Assembly: GCA_004020545.1 (NCBI GenBank)
Contig: SAQE01000002.1
Coordinates: 186,001-250,000 of the forward strand
Length of the DNA: 64,000 nt
Source of the DNA: Mesorhizobium sp.
Lineage (GTDB): Bacteria > Pseudomonadota > Alphaproteobacteria > Rhizobiales > Rhizobiaceae
Direction of reading: 5' to 3'
Shown: positions 37,667-45,766 of the stretch, piece after piece
Layout: each line of letters begins with the position of its first letter
Numbering within the stretch: position 1 is the first letter of the stretch
The notes under the pieces: model-generated
Told to the model about the DNA's origin: nothing
What the model saw: the letters and a program-made list of their open reading frames with translations, nothing else
Database searches by the model: none
Translations under genes and position numbers: made by a program

Positions 37667-37762
37667 GTGTCGCCCAAGAGTGCGCAGCGGTTTTGGGAGA
37701 CATGCATCAAAACAAAGACCTAAAGCGCGTCGCCTGAATCCGTTCTGCGCGACGCGCTTTAG
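37667..37762 (-). repeat. Dispersed palindromic repeat, type B, copy 3 (full length, inverse orientation)
   Basis: Read on the minus strand it has the hairpin AAAGCGCGTCG / CGACGCGCTTT-like region, GTCTTTGTTTTGATGCATG, CCCAAAA, the loop CCGCTGCGCAC, and CTTGGGCGAC. It lies in the divergent gap between the VOC and ChaC-like genes. The rest of this 286-bp gap shows no other structure. Confidence 0.8.
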
Positions 37763-37837
37763 TGCCTGCGATCTTGCGTGCCCGGCGATTTTCGACTTTG
37801 CTGAAGTCAAAGAGGGGCCCTGTTTCCATTGCGTCGA

Positions 37838-38563
37838 ATGTCGCTCACGCCTGAGCTTGTCGCTCTGTGCCACCGGGAGGAGGTCGATCCCGGCCCCAGC
37901 GGGGAATGGACACAGTTGAGCGACGACGATTTCCGCGCCCTTGCTCTGCGCCTGTCGGGTGAAGCCGACGAGGGGCCGCTATGGGTGTTCGCCTATGGCT
38001 CGCTGATCTGGAAGCCAGCCTTCGAATCCATCGAGCAGCGACGCGCCTCGGCCTATGGCTGGCATCGCTCCTTCTGCCTGGACCTGATGCGCTGGAGAGG
38101 CAGCGCCGCGCAGCCGGGCCTGATGATGGCGCTGGAACGGGGCGGTCGCTGCGATGGCGTCATCTATCGTCTGCCCGAGGGAGAGAAGCCGGCCCAGATC
38201 GAAAGACTGCTGCGGCGTGAGATCGACGATCACGAGGCCGTCAGCTCGGTCAGATGGGTCCCGGTGCGCACGACGCAGGGATCGCTGCGGGCACTGGGCT
38301 TCTGGGTCGGCGTAACCGGCAAAGGCACGTCGCTCAGGCAGCCGCTGGAGAAGGTGGCATGGGTGCTGGCGCGCGCCTGCGGGCATGTCGGGTCCGGCGC
38401 GGAGTATCTCTACAACACCGTCAGCCACCTCGAGACATTCGGCATCCATGACCGCAATCTGTGGCGGCTGCAGGAGCTTGTCACCGACGAGATCAGGTCG
38501 ATCCATGGCCACAGAGTCATAAACGGTGAGCCGCCGGAGACAGCAGTTGCCGCTATAATATGA
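37838..38563 (+). CDS. ChaC-like gamma-glutamylcyclotransferase
   Basis: A 241-residue protein of the ChaC family, which cleaves glutathione to 5-oxoproline and Cys-Gly. The substrate-binding motif FAYGSLIWKP lies near residue 51 (the YGSL loop), followed by RASAYGWHRSFCLD and GVIYRLP. The glutathione-specific branch carries a catalytic Glu further on, probably within RREIDDHEAVSS. ATG at 37838 is preferred over an upstream TTG; the ribosome-binding site is weak. Confidence 0.88.
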   Translation: MSLTPELVALCHREEVDPGPSGEWTQLSDDDFRALALRLSGEADEGPLWVFAYGSLIWKPAFESIEQRRASAYGWHRSFCLDLMRWRGSAAQPGLMMALERGGRCDGVIYRLPEGEKPAQIERLLRREIDDHEAVSSVRWVPVRTTQGSLRALGFWVGVTGKGTSLRQPLEKVAWVLARACGHVGSGAEYLYNTVSHLETFGIHDRNLWRLQELVTDEIRSIHGHRVINGEPPETAVAAII

Positions 38564-38612
38564 CTACAATTATCAAGTTTTTATCCAGCCATTACAGCGA
38601 CTTGGCCGAAAA

Positions 38613-38628
38613 TTGACCAATTGATAAA
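38613..38628 (+). promoter_or_regulatory. Candidate RutR operator upstream of preT
   Basis: TTGACCAATTGATAAA matches the RutR consensus TTGACCANNTGGTCAA at 12 of 14 defined positions; the left half-site is perfect. It lies 48 bp upstream of the preT start. RutR, encoded at 45767-46408, represses pyrimidine catabolic genes until uracil or thymine binds it. A second site lies at 46644-46659. Confidence 0.65.
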
Positions 38629-38676
38629 AAAATAAAACGTGCTAGCCTTCCCCAAAACAAAACAAGGGAAATTGGA

Positions 38677-40041
38677 ATGGCGACTGGTCATTTCATCGAA
38701 GGCATTGCCGGAGGCCGGCTGTCCGTCGAGCAATATGCCGACAATTTTTCCGACCTGCATCCGCCGCTCGATCATCACGAGGCGCTGGTCGAGGCCGACC
38801 GCTGCTACTTCTGCTACGACGCGCCGTGCATGAATGCATGTCCGACGTCGATCGACATCCCGATGTTCATCCGGCAGATCGCGACCGGCAATCCGCTGGG
38901 CTCGGCCAAGACCATCTTCGACCAGAACATCCTCGGCGGCATGTGCGCTCGCGTCTGCCCGACAGAGACGCTGTGCGAAGAGGTCTGCGTGCGCGAGGTC
39001 GCGGAAGGCAAGCCGGTGCAGATCGGCCGGCTGCAGCGTTACGCGACCGACGTCGCGATGGACGAGAACAAGCAGTTCTACAAGCGCTCCGAGCCGACCG
39101 GAAAGACGGTCGCCGTGGTCGGCGCGGGGCCTTCCGGTCTCGCCGCGGCCCATCGTCTTGCCCGCCATGGCCATGACGTCACCATCCTCGAGGCGCGGCC
39201 GAAGGCCGGCGGCCTCAACGAATACGGCATCGCCGCCTATAAGAGCGTCGACGATTTCGCCCAGGCCGAGGTCGACTATGTCACCTCGATCGGCGGCATC
39301 GACATCCAGAACGGCAAGGCACTCGGCCGCGACTTCCAGCTCTCGGACCTGATCCGCAACTATGACGCCGTATTCCTCGGCATGGGGCTTGGCGGCGTCA
39401 ATGCGCTGCGCGCCGAAGGTGAGGATGCGGACGGCGTCGCCAACGCCGTCGAGTTCATCGCCGAGCTCAGGCAGGCAAGCGATCTTTCCAGCCTGCCGGT
39501 CGGCCGCCGCGTCGTCGTCATCGGCGGCGGCATGACGGCGATCGACGCCGCGGTGCAGTCGAAGCTGCTCGGCGCCGAGGAGGTGACGATCTGCTACCGG
39601 CGCGGGCAGGAGCACATGAACGCCTCCGGCTTCGAGCAGGATCTCGCCGCCGCCAACGGCGTCACCATCCGCCACTGGCTGCAGCCGAAGCGCGTCATTG
39701 CCGAGAACGGCAAGGTGTCGGCCATCGAGCTCGAGTACACCGCGATCGATGGCGACAAGCTCGCCGGCACCGGCGAACGGCTGACGCTCGCCGCCGATCA
39801 GGTGTTCAAGGCGATCGGCCAGAGTTTTACGCCCGCGGCGCTCAACGGCAGCGTCGCCTCTATCGAGCTCGAGGGCGGGCGCATCAAGGTCGACGCGGAA
39901 GGCCGCACATCGCTGGCGAAAGTCTGGGCGGGCGGCGACTGCATCTTCGGCGGCGACGACCTGACCGTCTCGGCCGTGGCGCAAGGCCGCGACGCCGCCG
40001 AGAGCATCCACCGGGCATTGACCTCTAACGGGAGGGCATGA
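38677..40041 (+). CDS. preT: NAD-dependent dihydropyrimidine dehydrogenase, flavin/electron-input subunit PreT
   Basis: A 454-residue protein related to the N-terminal part of mammalian dihydropyrimidine dehydrogenase and to the glutamate synthase small subunit. The N-terminal Fe-S domain has cysteine clusters CYFCYDAPCMNACP and CARVCPTETLCEEVC. FAD-binding VAVVGAGPSGLAAAHRLA is near residue 146 and NAD-binding VVVIGGGMTAIDAA near 283. It passes electrons from NADH to PreA for reduction of uracil or thymine. AAGGGAA precedes the ATG. The preA gene follows with an overlapping start, and a RutR-type site lies upstream. Confidence 0.94.
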   Translation: MATGHFIEGIAGGRLSVEQYADNFSDLHPPLDHHEALVEADRCYFCYDAPCMNACPTSIDIPMFIRQIATGNPLGSAKTIFDQNILGGMCARVCPTETLCEEVCVREVAEGKPVQIGRLQRYATDVAMDENKQFYKRSEPTGKTVAVVGAGPSGLAAAHRLARHGHDVTILEARPKAGGLNEYGIAAYKSVDDFAQAEVDYVTSIGGIDIQNGKALGRDFQLSDLIRNYDAVFLGMGLGGVNALRAEGEDADGVANAVEFIAELRQASDLSSLPVGRRVVVIGGGMTAIDAAVQSKLLGAEEVTICYRRGQEHMNASGFEQDLAAANGVTIRHWLQPKRVIAENGKVSAIELEYTAIDGDKLAGTGERLTLAADQVFKAIGQSFTPAALNGSVASIELEGGRIKVDAEGRTSLAKVWAGGDCIFGGDDLTVSAVAQGRDAAESIHRALTSNGRA

Positions 40042-40043
40042 GC

Positions 40044-41357
40044 ATGGCAGACATCCGCAACACTTTCGTCGGCATCAAGTCGCCCAATCCGTTCTGGCTG
40101 GCTTCCGCGCCGCCGACCGACAAGGCCTATAATGTCGAGCGCGCCTTCAAGGCGGGCTGGGGCGGCGTGGTGTGGAAGACGCTGGGCGAAGAGGGCCCGC
40201 CCGTCGTCAATGTCAACGGTCCGCGCTACGGCGCGATCTGGGGCGCCGACCGCCGCCTGCTTGGCCTCAACAACATCGAGCTGATCACCGACCGCGACCT
40301 GCAGACCAATCTGCGCGAGATGAAGCAGGTCAAGATGAACTGGCCGGATCGGGCGCTGGTCGCCTCAATCATGGTGCCATGCGAGGAGGAGAGCTGGAAG
40401 GCGATCCTGCCGCTGGTCGAGGAGACCGGCGCCGACGGCATCGAGCTCAATTTCGGCTGCCCGCACGGCATGAGCGAACGCGGCATGGGCTCGGCTGTCG
40501 GCCAGGTGCCGGAGTATATCGAAATGGTGGTGCGCTGGTGCAAGCAGTACACGCGCATGCCGGTCATCACCAAGCTGACGCCCAACATCACCGACATCCG
40601 CAAGCCGGCGCGGGCGGCGAGGGCCGGCGGCACCGACGCGGTGTCGCTGATCAACACCATCAATTCGATCACCGGCGTCGATCTCGACAGTTTCGCGCCG
40701 CAGCCGACCATCGACGGCAAGGGCTCGCATGGCGGCTATTGCGGTCCGGCGGTGAAGCCGATCGCCATGAACATGGTGGCCGAGATCGCGCGCGATCCCG
40801 AAACGCATGGCCTGCCGATCTCCGGCATCGGCGGCATCACCACCTGGCGCGACGCTGCCGAATTCATGGCGCTCGGCGCCGGCAATGTGCAGGTCTGCAC
40901 GGCCGCGATGACCTACGGCTTCAAGATCGTGCAGGAGATGATCGCGGGGCTGGAGAACTGGATGGACGAGAAGGGCCACGCCTCGCTCTCCGACATCATC
41001 GGCCGCGCCACGCCCAACGTCACCGACTGGCAGTATCTCAACCTCAACTATGTCGCCAAGGCGCATATCGACCAGGATGCCTGCATCAAGTGCGGCCGCT
41101 GCCACATCGCCTGCGAGGATACCTCGCACCAGGCGATCACCAGCATGGTCGACGGCTTGAGGCATTTCGAGGTGATCGAGGCCGAATGCGTCGGCTGCAA
41201 CCTCTGCGTCAATGTCTGCCCGGTGGAGGGCTGCATCACCATGGAGCCGCTGGCAGCCGGCTCGGTGGACCAGCGCACGGGCAAGCCGGTGTCGCCGATC
41301 TACGCCAACTGGACGACGCATCCGAACAATCCGATGGCCAAGGTGGCGGCGGAGTAA
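40044..41357 (+). CDS. preA: NAD-dependent dihydropyrimidine dehydrogenase, catalytic subunit PreA
   Basis: A 437-residue enzyme that reduces uracil and thymine to their 5,6-dihydro forms, the first step of the reductive pathway. An FMN-binding TIM barrel comes first (PFWLASAPPTDKAYNVERAF, ELNFGCPHGM, GIGGITTWRDAAEF). Two C-terminal 4Fe-4S clusters follow (CIKCGRCHIAC and CVGCNLCVNVCP). ATG at 40044 is preferred because GGAGGG ends 7 nt upstream; an ATG at 40038 overlaps the preT stop but leaves almost no spacing. A strong terminator follows the stop. Confidence 0.95.
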   Translation: MADIRNTFVGIKSPNPFWLASAPPTDKAYNVERAFKAGWGGVVWKTLGEEGPPVVNVNGPRYGAIWGADRRLLGLNNIELITDRDLQTNLREMKQVKMNWPDRALVASIMVPCEEESWKAILPLVEETGADGIELNFGCPHGMSERGMGSAVGQVPEYIEMVVRWCKQYTRMPVITKLTPNITDIRKPARAARAGGTDAVSLINTINSITGVDLDSFAPQPTIDGKGSHGGYCGPAVKPIAMNMVAEIARDPETHGLPISGIGGITTWRDAAEFMALGAGNVQVCTAAMTYGFKIVQEMIAGLENWMDEKGHASLSDIIGRATPNVTDWQYLNLNYVAKAHIDQDACIKCGRCHIACEDTSHQAITSMVDGLRHFEVIEAECVGCNLCVNVCPVEGCITMEPLAAGSVDQRTGKPVSPIYANWTTHPNNPMAKVAAE

Positions 41358-41371
41358 GGAACTGGTATTCG

Positions 41372-41397
41372 AACGGCGCTTTTGGGCGCCGTTTTTG
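41372..41397 (+). terminator. Rho-independent terminator after preA
   Basis: AACGGCGC pairs with GCGCCGTT around TTTTGG and is followed by a run of T (GTTTTTG). It ends the preT-preA transcript 15 bp after the stop codon. Confidence 0.85.
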
Positions 41398-41409
41398 TTC
41401 CGCCTATTG

Positions 41410-41445
41410 TGGATAAAAAATATCCATGATAAATAATGTCCATGA
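41410..41445 (+). promoter_or_regulatory. Candidate operator of the Rrf2/AhpD-like unit
   Basis: TGGATA-AAAAA-TATCCA (41410-41426) is a perfect inverted repeat. TCCATGATAAATAA, beginning inside its right arm, is followed by a second TCCATGA, giving a direct repeat spaced by 17 bp. It lies directly upstream of the Rrf2 gene start at 41462, as expected for an autoregulated repressor. The target protein is inferred. Confidence 0.5.
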
Positions 41446-41461
41446 ATCGGAGCGGCAAGCC

Positions 41462-41980
41462 ATGAAGATGGGAGAGGGTGTCGAAGCGGCGATCCATTGC
41501 GCCGCCATGCTTGCCGGCGTCGACGGCAACAGCACCATGTCGGGCGCCGCCATGGCCGAGGCCTTCGGCCTGTCGCCGAGCTATCTTCTGAAACATCTCA
41601 ATCAGCTTACGACGGCGCGTATCCTGGAATCGGTGCCGGGGCCTGCCGGCGGCTACAGGCTGGCGCGGCCGGGCGAGCGCATCACGCTGCTCGACATCGT
41701 GCTCGCGGTCGAGGGCAGGGAGCCCGCCTTCCGCTGCGGCGAGATCCGTCAGCGCGGCCCGGTCAGGCTCGATGCCTCGGCCTATGTGAAGCCGTGCGGC
41801 ATCAATGCCGCGATGCTGAAGGCCGAGCGCGCCTATCGCGCAGCGCTCGCCGAAGTGAAGGTATCCGATATCGTGGCGAACTACGCCGCGGAAGGTGATC
41901 CCCGGTCGATTGCCGCGAGCTGCGCTTTTGTCGAGCGCCACCAGCGGCCACAGAAATCCGCTTCAACCAAGCAGATCTAA
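41462..41980 (+). CDS. Rrf2 family transcriptional regulator (second)
   Basis: A 172-residue Rrf2 regulator. The winged helix includes GVEAAIHCAAMLAGV, FGLSPSYLLKHLNQL and PGPAGGYRLARPGERITL. Cysteines in the C-terminal half (FRCGEIRQRG and KPCGINAAML) could sense redox state. It precedes an AhpD-like peroxidase-fold gene and a DoxX gene, an arrangement that in rhizobia suggests control of a redox or thiol-stress response; that role is inferred. ATG at 41462 is chosen because GGAG precedes it; the longer start at 41426 would lie within the palindrome. Confidence 0.88.
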   Translation: MKMGEGVEAAIHCAAMLAGVDGNSTMSGAAMAEAFGLSPSYLLKHLNQLTTARILESVPGPAGGYRLARPGERITLLDIVLAVEGREPAFRCGEIRQRGPVRLDASAYVKPCGINAAMLKAERAYRAALAEVKVSDIVANYAAEGDPRSIAASCAFVERHQRPQKSASTKQI

Positions 41981-42021
41981 AACCAGCCTCTAAACCCACC
42001 CAAAACTTGTAAGGAAAGACG

Positions 42022-42480
42022 ATGAAACAGAGATTGCAGTTCTTTGCCAAGGCGCCCGAAATCATGAAGGCGGTGTCGGCGCTCAACAAGGCCGTCGACG
42101 AGTGCGGGCTGGAGGTGAGCCTGCTGCACCTGATCAAGCTCAGGGCTTCGCAGATCAATGGCTGCTCGTTCTGCGTCGAGATGCACAGCCGTGAGGCCAG
42201 GCGCGACGGCGAGACGGAAACCCGGCTCTATCTCGTCGCCGCCTGGAAGGAATCGCCGCTGTTTTCCGAGCGTGAACGCGCCGCTTTCGCCTGGACCGAG
42301 GCCGTGACGCTGATCGCCGACAACGGCGTGTCGGACGAACTCTACTCCCGCACGCTGGAGCATTTTTCGGAAGAGGAACTGGTCAAGCTCTCGGTTGCGC
42401 TCGGCATGATCAACACCTGGAACCGGCTGTGCATTCCGTTCCAGGCCATTCATCCAGTGCCGGCTGCCAAGGCTGCCTGA
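42022..42480 (+). CDS. Carboxymuconolactone decarboxylase/AhpD-like protein
   Basis: A 152-residue CMD-family protein with the AhpD redox motif: Cys48-x-x-Cys51 and His55 within NGCSFCVEMHSREA. This thiol pair supports alkylhydroperoxidase activity, typical of the YbjF/AhpD-like branch that starts MKQRLQFFAKAPEIMKA. It probably reduces organic peroxides in the cytoplasm. It follows the Rrf2 regulator by 41 bp and is followed by a strong terminator, so the pair appears to be a self-regulated operon. Confidence 0.9.
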   Translation: MKQRLQFFAKAPEIMKAVSALNKAVDECGLEVSLLHLIKLRASQINGCSFCVEMHSREARRDGETETRLYLVAAWKESPLFSERERAAFAWTEAVTLIADNGVSDELYSRTLEHFSEEELVKLSVALGMINTWNRLCIPFQAIHPVPAAKAA

Positions 42481-42495
42481 GTTTGTCGACCGATA

Positions 42496-42531
42496 GCGTG
42501 GGCGTGTTGATGGCCCACGCATTTTATTTTT
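42496..42531 (+). terminator. Rho-independent terminator after the AhpD-like gene
   Basis: GCGTGGGC pairs with GCCCACGC across a 9-nt loop and is followed by ATTTTATTTTT. It separates the AhpD-like gene from the DoxX gene, which would be expressed by read-through or from its own promoter. Confidence 0.85.
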
Positions 42532-42544
42532 CGGGATCAACGAC

Positions 42545-42922
42545 ATGTTCGAGAATTTTCAGAACGAGATTCTGTTTGCCGCACGCCTGTTGCTTGGCGG
42601 CGCCTTCGTCTTTGCCGGCCTGCGCAATATCCAGAACCGGAACCTGCTCATCCCGATGATGGCAGCGCGCGGCGTGCCGCAGGCGGGGCCGGCATTATGC
42701 CTGGGCATCGTGCTGCAGGTCGTCGCAGGCACGCTGGTGATCGCCGGCCCTTGGACCGTGCCGGCGGCTGCAGGCCTGATCCTGTTCCTCATTGTCGCGA
42801 CACCGATGTTCCACAATTTCTGGGACCATCAGGGTCCGGATCGTGCGGCCCGCATCAACGGCTTTGTCGGCAATGTTGCCTTGGCCGGCGGGTTCCTGGC
42901 GCTGATCGCGCAAGGGGCGTAG
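42545..42922 (+). CDS. DoxX family membrane protein (second)
   Basis: A 125-residue protein with four predicted helices, starting MFENFQNEILFAARLLLGGAF and including GTLVIAGPWTVPAAAGLIL and FHNFWDHQGPDRA. DoxX proteins are membrane proteins of ill-defined redox function. Its start lies only 14 bp beyond the T-run of the preceding terminator. It is distinct in sequence from the DoxX protein at 35659-36051. Confidence 0.87.
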   Translation: MFENFQNEILFAARLLLGGAFVFAGLRNIQNRNLLIPMMAARGVPQAGPALCLGIVLQVVAGTLVIAGPWTVPAAAGLILFLIVATPMFHNFWDHQGPDRAARINGFVGNVALAGGFLALIAQGA

Positions 42923-42955
42923 GCGGCCGCTGCCAAGCAGCCGCCATGGCATGCG

Positions 42956-43678
42956 TCACGCCGCAAAGCGCAGGCCGCCGTCGCAGGTCAGCACCTGGCC
43001 GGTCATGAAACCGTTGGAGACCAGGAAGGCTATTGCGGCGGCGACGTCATCGGCGCGGCCGATGCGGCCGACAGGCGTCTTGCCGGCGTACTCGGCAAAG
43101 ACCGCCTGCCGCTGCTCGTCCGGCAAAAAGTCCCACCAGGGCGTGTCGATGACGCCGGGCGCCACCACGTTGACACGCAGCGGCTTCAACTCGACCGCGA
43201 GGATCGGCGCCACGGTCAAAAGCATGCCGTTGATGGCGCCGATGCCGGCGATGCCGGGCGCCGTGAGCTGCGCCGAGACCGCCGAAATGAACGTGGCCGA
43301 TCCGCTTTTGTTCAGTGTCGGGAGAGCAGCCTGCAGGCAGGCCAATTGCGGCTTGACCTTCTCGTCGACGCCGCTGCCGATGTCGGTGAGGTCGAGCGCC
43401 GCGAACGGCCCCAGCCCCTTGCCGCCGCTCGCGGCCAGAACGAGATGATCGAACGGCCCAAGACCATCGAAGAACTGCCGGACCTCGTCCGACCTGGTCG
43501 CGTCGAAAGCGGCCTTGCCGACGGTACCGCCAAGGCTCTTCCAGGCGCTCTTGAGCTTCTCCTCGTTGCGGCCGGTGATCGTCACTTTCATCGTGGGGCT
43601 GACCAGCCTTTTGGCCGTGGCAAGGCCGATGCCGGACGAGCCGCCGATGATCACGCAGTGTTCGATGTTCTCGCTCAT
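42956..43678 (-). CDS. SDR family oxidoreductase
   Basis: A 240-residue short-chain dehydrogenase. The cofactor motif is IIGGSSGIGLATAKRL near residue 10. The active-site region is unusual: the expected YxxxK is not obvious, and GIGAINGMLLTVAPILAVELKP stands where YSASKAAL normally lies, so the catalytic Tyr and Lys appear replaced. A C-terminal VLTCDGGLRFAA is typical. It may be a non-catalytic or divergent SDR. Its ATG overlaps the stop of the upstream SDR gene (ATGA), so the two are translationally coupled. Confidence 0.87.
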   Translation of the reverse strand: MSENIEHCVIIGGSSGIGLATAKRLVSPTMKVTITGRNEEKLKSAWKSLGGTVGKAAFDATRSDEVRQFFDGLGPFDHLVLAASGGKGLGPFAALDLTDIGSGVDEKVKPQLACLQAALPTLNKSGSATFISAVSAQLTAPGIAGIGAINGMLLTVAPILAVELKPLRVNVVAPGVIDTPWWDFLPDEQRQAVFAEYAGKTPVGRIGRADDVAAAIAFLVSNGFMTGQVLTCDGGLRFAA

Positions 43679-44520
43679 GAATGCTGTTCCCTGGATGTCG
43701 AGGATGGTTGCCCTGTCAGTTCGAAGCTGAGGACCCGCAACTGGCGGCGTGCCTTTTCGTCATAGGCCTGGGCGTCGGCGCGCGATTCCCGCTGACCGTC
43801 GAAATAGAGGCCGCTGCGGCCTTCGAGCGCAGGTGACGCCGCGAGGTTGAGGATGGCGTCGGCGCCGGTCTCGACCGAGCTCCACGGCGTGATGCCCGCC
43901 TGCCGGACCATTGTGGTATCCATGTAACTTGCCGGATGGAGTGCGTTGACGGTGACGCCGGTGCCCTTCAACTGTTCAGCCAGGTCGATGGTGAACAGGA
44001 TCTGCGCCAGCTTGCTCTGGCAGTAGGCACGCACGCCGCTGTAGCCGTGGGTCAGCATGGCATCGTCGAAGTCGATCGCCTGCTGGCCGGCCGAGGCGAC
44101 GTTGACGATGCGCGCCGGAGCACTTGCCTTGAGCAGGGCCAGCAATTCCGACGTCAGCAGGAAGCCGGCGAGATAGTTGACCGCGAAGCGCAGTTCATAG
44201 CCGTCGGCGCTCACCTGCCGTTTCGCGCCCTGGCCGCCGGTGCCGACGCCGGCATTGTTGATCAGTATGTCGAGCCGGTCGGTCCTTGCGCGCACGGCTT
44301 CGGCGAGGCGACGCACTTCAACGAGCGAAGCGAGGTCCGCGACGAGAAGTTCGGCCTTGCCGCCCTTGGCTTCGATGGTGGCGACTGCCGCCTTGCCGCG
44401 GGCTTCGTCGCGGCCATGCACCAGCACGCGGGCGCCGGCGGCACCGAGCCTTTCGGCAACGACGCGACCGACACCATCGGTCGAGCCGGTGACGAGTACG
44501 GTCTTGTTCTTGAGTTCCAT
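43675..44520 (-). CDS. SDR family NAD(P)-dependent oxidoreductase
   Basis: A 281-residue classical SDR. The cofactor motif is VLVTGSTDGVGRVVAERL, then NNAG (LINNAGVGTGG). The catalytic Ser is in IVNVASAGQQ and YxxxK is present at AYCQSKLAQILFT. The closest general types are retinol dehydrogenase- or WWOX-like SDRs. ATG at 44520 is chosen because the cofactor fold starts directly after it. The gene diverges from the XRE regulator, which probably controls it. The substrate is unknown. Confidence 0.9.
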   Translation of the reverse strand: MELKNKTVLVTGSTDGVGRVVAERLGAAGARVLVHGRDEARGKAAVATIEAKGGKAELLVADLASLVEVRRLAEAVRARTDRLDILINNAGVGTGGQGAKRQVSADGYELRFAVNYLAGFLLTSELLALLKASAPARIVNVASAGQQAIDFDDAMLTHGYSGVRAYCQSKLAQILFTIDLAEQLKGTGVTVNALHPASYMDTTMVRQAGITPWSSVETGADAILNLAASPALEGRSGLYFDGQRESRADAQAYDEKARRQLRVLSFELTGQPSSTSREQHS

Positions 44521-44597
44521 GTTCAGAGCCTCCTTATGCTGCTCTGAATGCAAGATGGGGCGCGGCGCGCGCCTCAAACAGTTCAAACTTTATCCTG

Positions 44598-44616
44598 GTA
44601 TCGATACTGCTATAAT
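44598..44616 (+). promoter_or_regulatory. Promoter -10 and palindromic operator of the XRE regulator
   Basis: TATAAT at 44611-44616 is a perfect -10 hexamer ending 8 bp before the ATG at 44625. Transcription would therefore start at or within a few bases of the start codon, implying a leaderless message. The palindrome GTATCGATAC at 44598-44607 lies just upstream of the -10 and would block RNA polymerase if bound. No clear -35 is visible. Confidence 0.5.
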
Positions 44617-44624
44617 AAAGCATC

Positions 44625-45497
44625 ATGGATGCCGTGACCCATTCTCCCGAGGACAGCCGCCGGCGCGAGCTCGGCGCTTTCCTGCGCTCGCGCCGTGAAA
44701 GGCTTTCGCCTGCCGAGATTGGCATTGCGACCGGCGCCAGGCGGCGCACGCCCGGGCTGAGGCGCGAGGAAGTGGCGATGATCGCCGGCGTCGGCACTAC
44801 CTGGTACACCTGGCTGGAGCAGGGCAGGGATGTTCGGCCTTCGGTCGAGGTGCTGACCGCGCTCTGCGAGGCATTGCGCCTCGACGCCGTTGAGAAGCGG
44901 CATCTGTTCATCCTTGCGGGGCGGCAACAGCCGGAGCGCCGCGTGGCGGCGCCCGAAAAGGTCGACGGGACGCTGCTGCATATGCTGCAAAGCCTCGTCC
45001 TGCAGCCGGCCTATGTGGTTGGCCGGCGCTGGGACGTGCTGGCCTGGAACGATGCGGCGGCGGCCGTGTTCGGTGACTATAGCCTGCTGGAGGGCGATGC
45101 CCGCAACATCGTCCATCTGGTATTCACCAGTCCGCACCATCGGCGGCTGCTGATCGACTGGGAAGAACTCGCCCGCGTGGTGCTCGCTTCCTTTCGCGCC
45201 GAGAGCGCCAAATATGTCGGCGATCCGGATTTCGAGCGGCTGATCGCGCTGATGATGCGCTCGAGCCCGGAGTTCCGCGATTGGTGGCCCCGTCGAGACG
45301 TGGCGCGAAGGCTGACGGGTGTGAAGCATGTCCGCCATCCCACGGCGGGCGCGATGGCCTTCGAACATATGAGCCTGTCTATCGACGATGGCTCGGATAT
45401 GCGGCTGATCGTCTACACACCGTTGCCTGAACAGAACTCGATCGCCAAGCTCAGGAAACTGCTCGAAGCGCAGCCGGCCGAGCGGCGCAGCGCGTGA
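44625..45497 (+). CDS. XRE family regulator with MmyB-like C-terminal domain
   Basis: A 290-residue regulator. The N-terminal helix-turn-helix (residues about 15-85) contains RRRTPGLRREEVAMIAGVGTT and WYTWLEQGRDVRPS, diagnostic for the MmyB-type group. The C-terminal domain (from about 105) is a PAS-like ligand-binding region with DVLAWNDAAAAVFGDY and LVFTSPHHRRLL, which in related proteins binds a fatty acid. It is divergent from two SDR genes; regulators of this type commonly control an adjacent SDR. No ribosome-binding site precedes the ATG, in keeping with a leaderless message. Confidence 0.92.
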   Translation: MDAVTHSPEDSRRRELGAFLRSRRERLSPAEIGIATGARRRTPGLRREEVAMIAGVGTTWYTWLEQGRDVRPSVEVLTALCEALRLDAVEKRHLFILAGRQQPERRVAAPEKVDGTLLHMLQSLVLQPAYVVGRRWDVLAWNDAAAAVFGDYSLLEGDARNIVHLVFTSPHHRRLLIDWEELARVVLASFRAESAKYVGDPDFERLIALMMRSSPEFRDWWPRRDVARRLTGVKHVRHPTAGAMAFEHMSLSIDDGSDMRLIVYTPLPEQNSIAKLRKLLEAQPAERRSA

Positions 45498-45512
45498 GAT
45501 TTGCTGGCGGCA

Positions 45513-45716
45513 CCCCTCGGCTTCGTCATCCACGGGCGGAGCAAGGAGCATAGCGACGCAGCGCAGACCCGAGGATCCATTCCGTGCCCTCGGAGCGTCG
45601 CTACCGTCCAGAATTCTGCACCGCTGCACCCCACGGCAAAGGTAATCGAATGGATCCTCGGGTCTCCGCGTCCGCTTCGCTCCCGCTCCGCCCGTGGATG
45701 ACGAAGCTGAGGGGCT
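45513..45716. repeat. Type D long inverted repeat, copy 1
   Basis: The arm 45513-45542 (GCTTCGTCATCCACGGGCGG inside) pairs with 45685-45714 at 29 of 30 positions, and an inner arm (CCCGAGGATCCATTCC) pairs with GGATCCTCGGG near 45652-45662. It fills the convergent gap between the XRE and rutR genes. It is the same family as 53324-53547, but the base pairs differ (CCACGGGCG here, CCTAGGGCG there) while pairing is kept in both. Confidence 0.8.
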
Positions 45717-45766
45717 GCGGCCAATCTCCGGGGTCAGCAACAACCAAACAACCGGTCGGTCGACTG

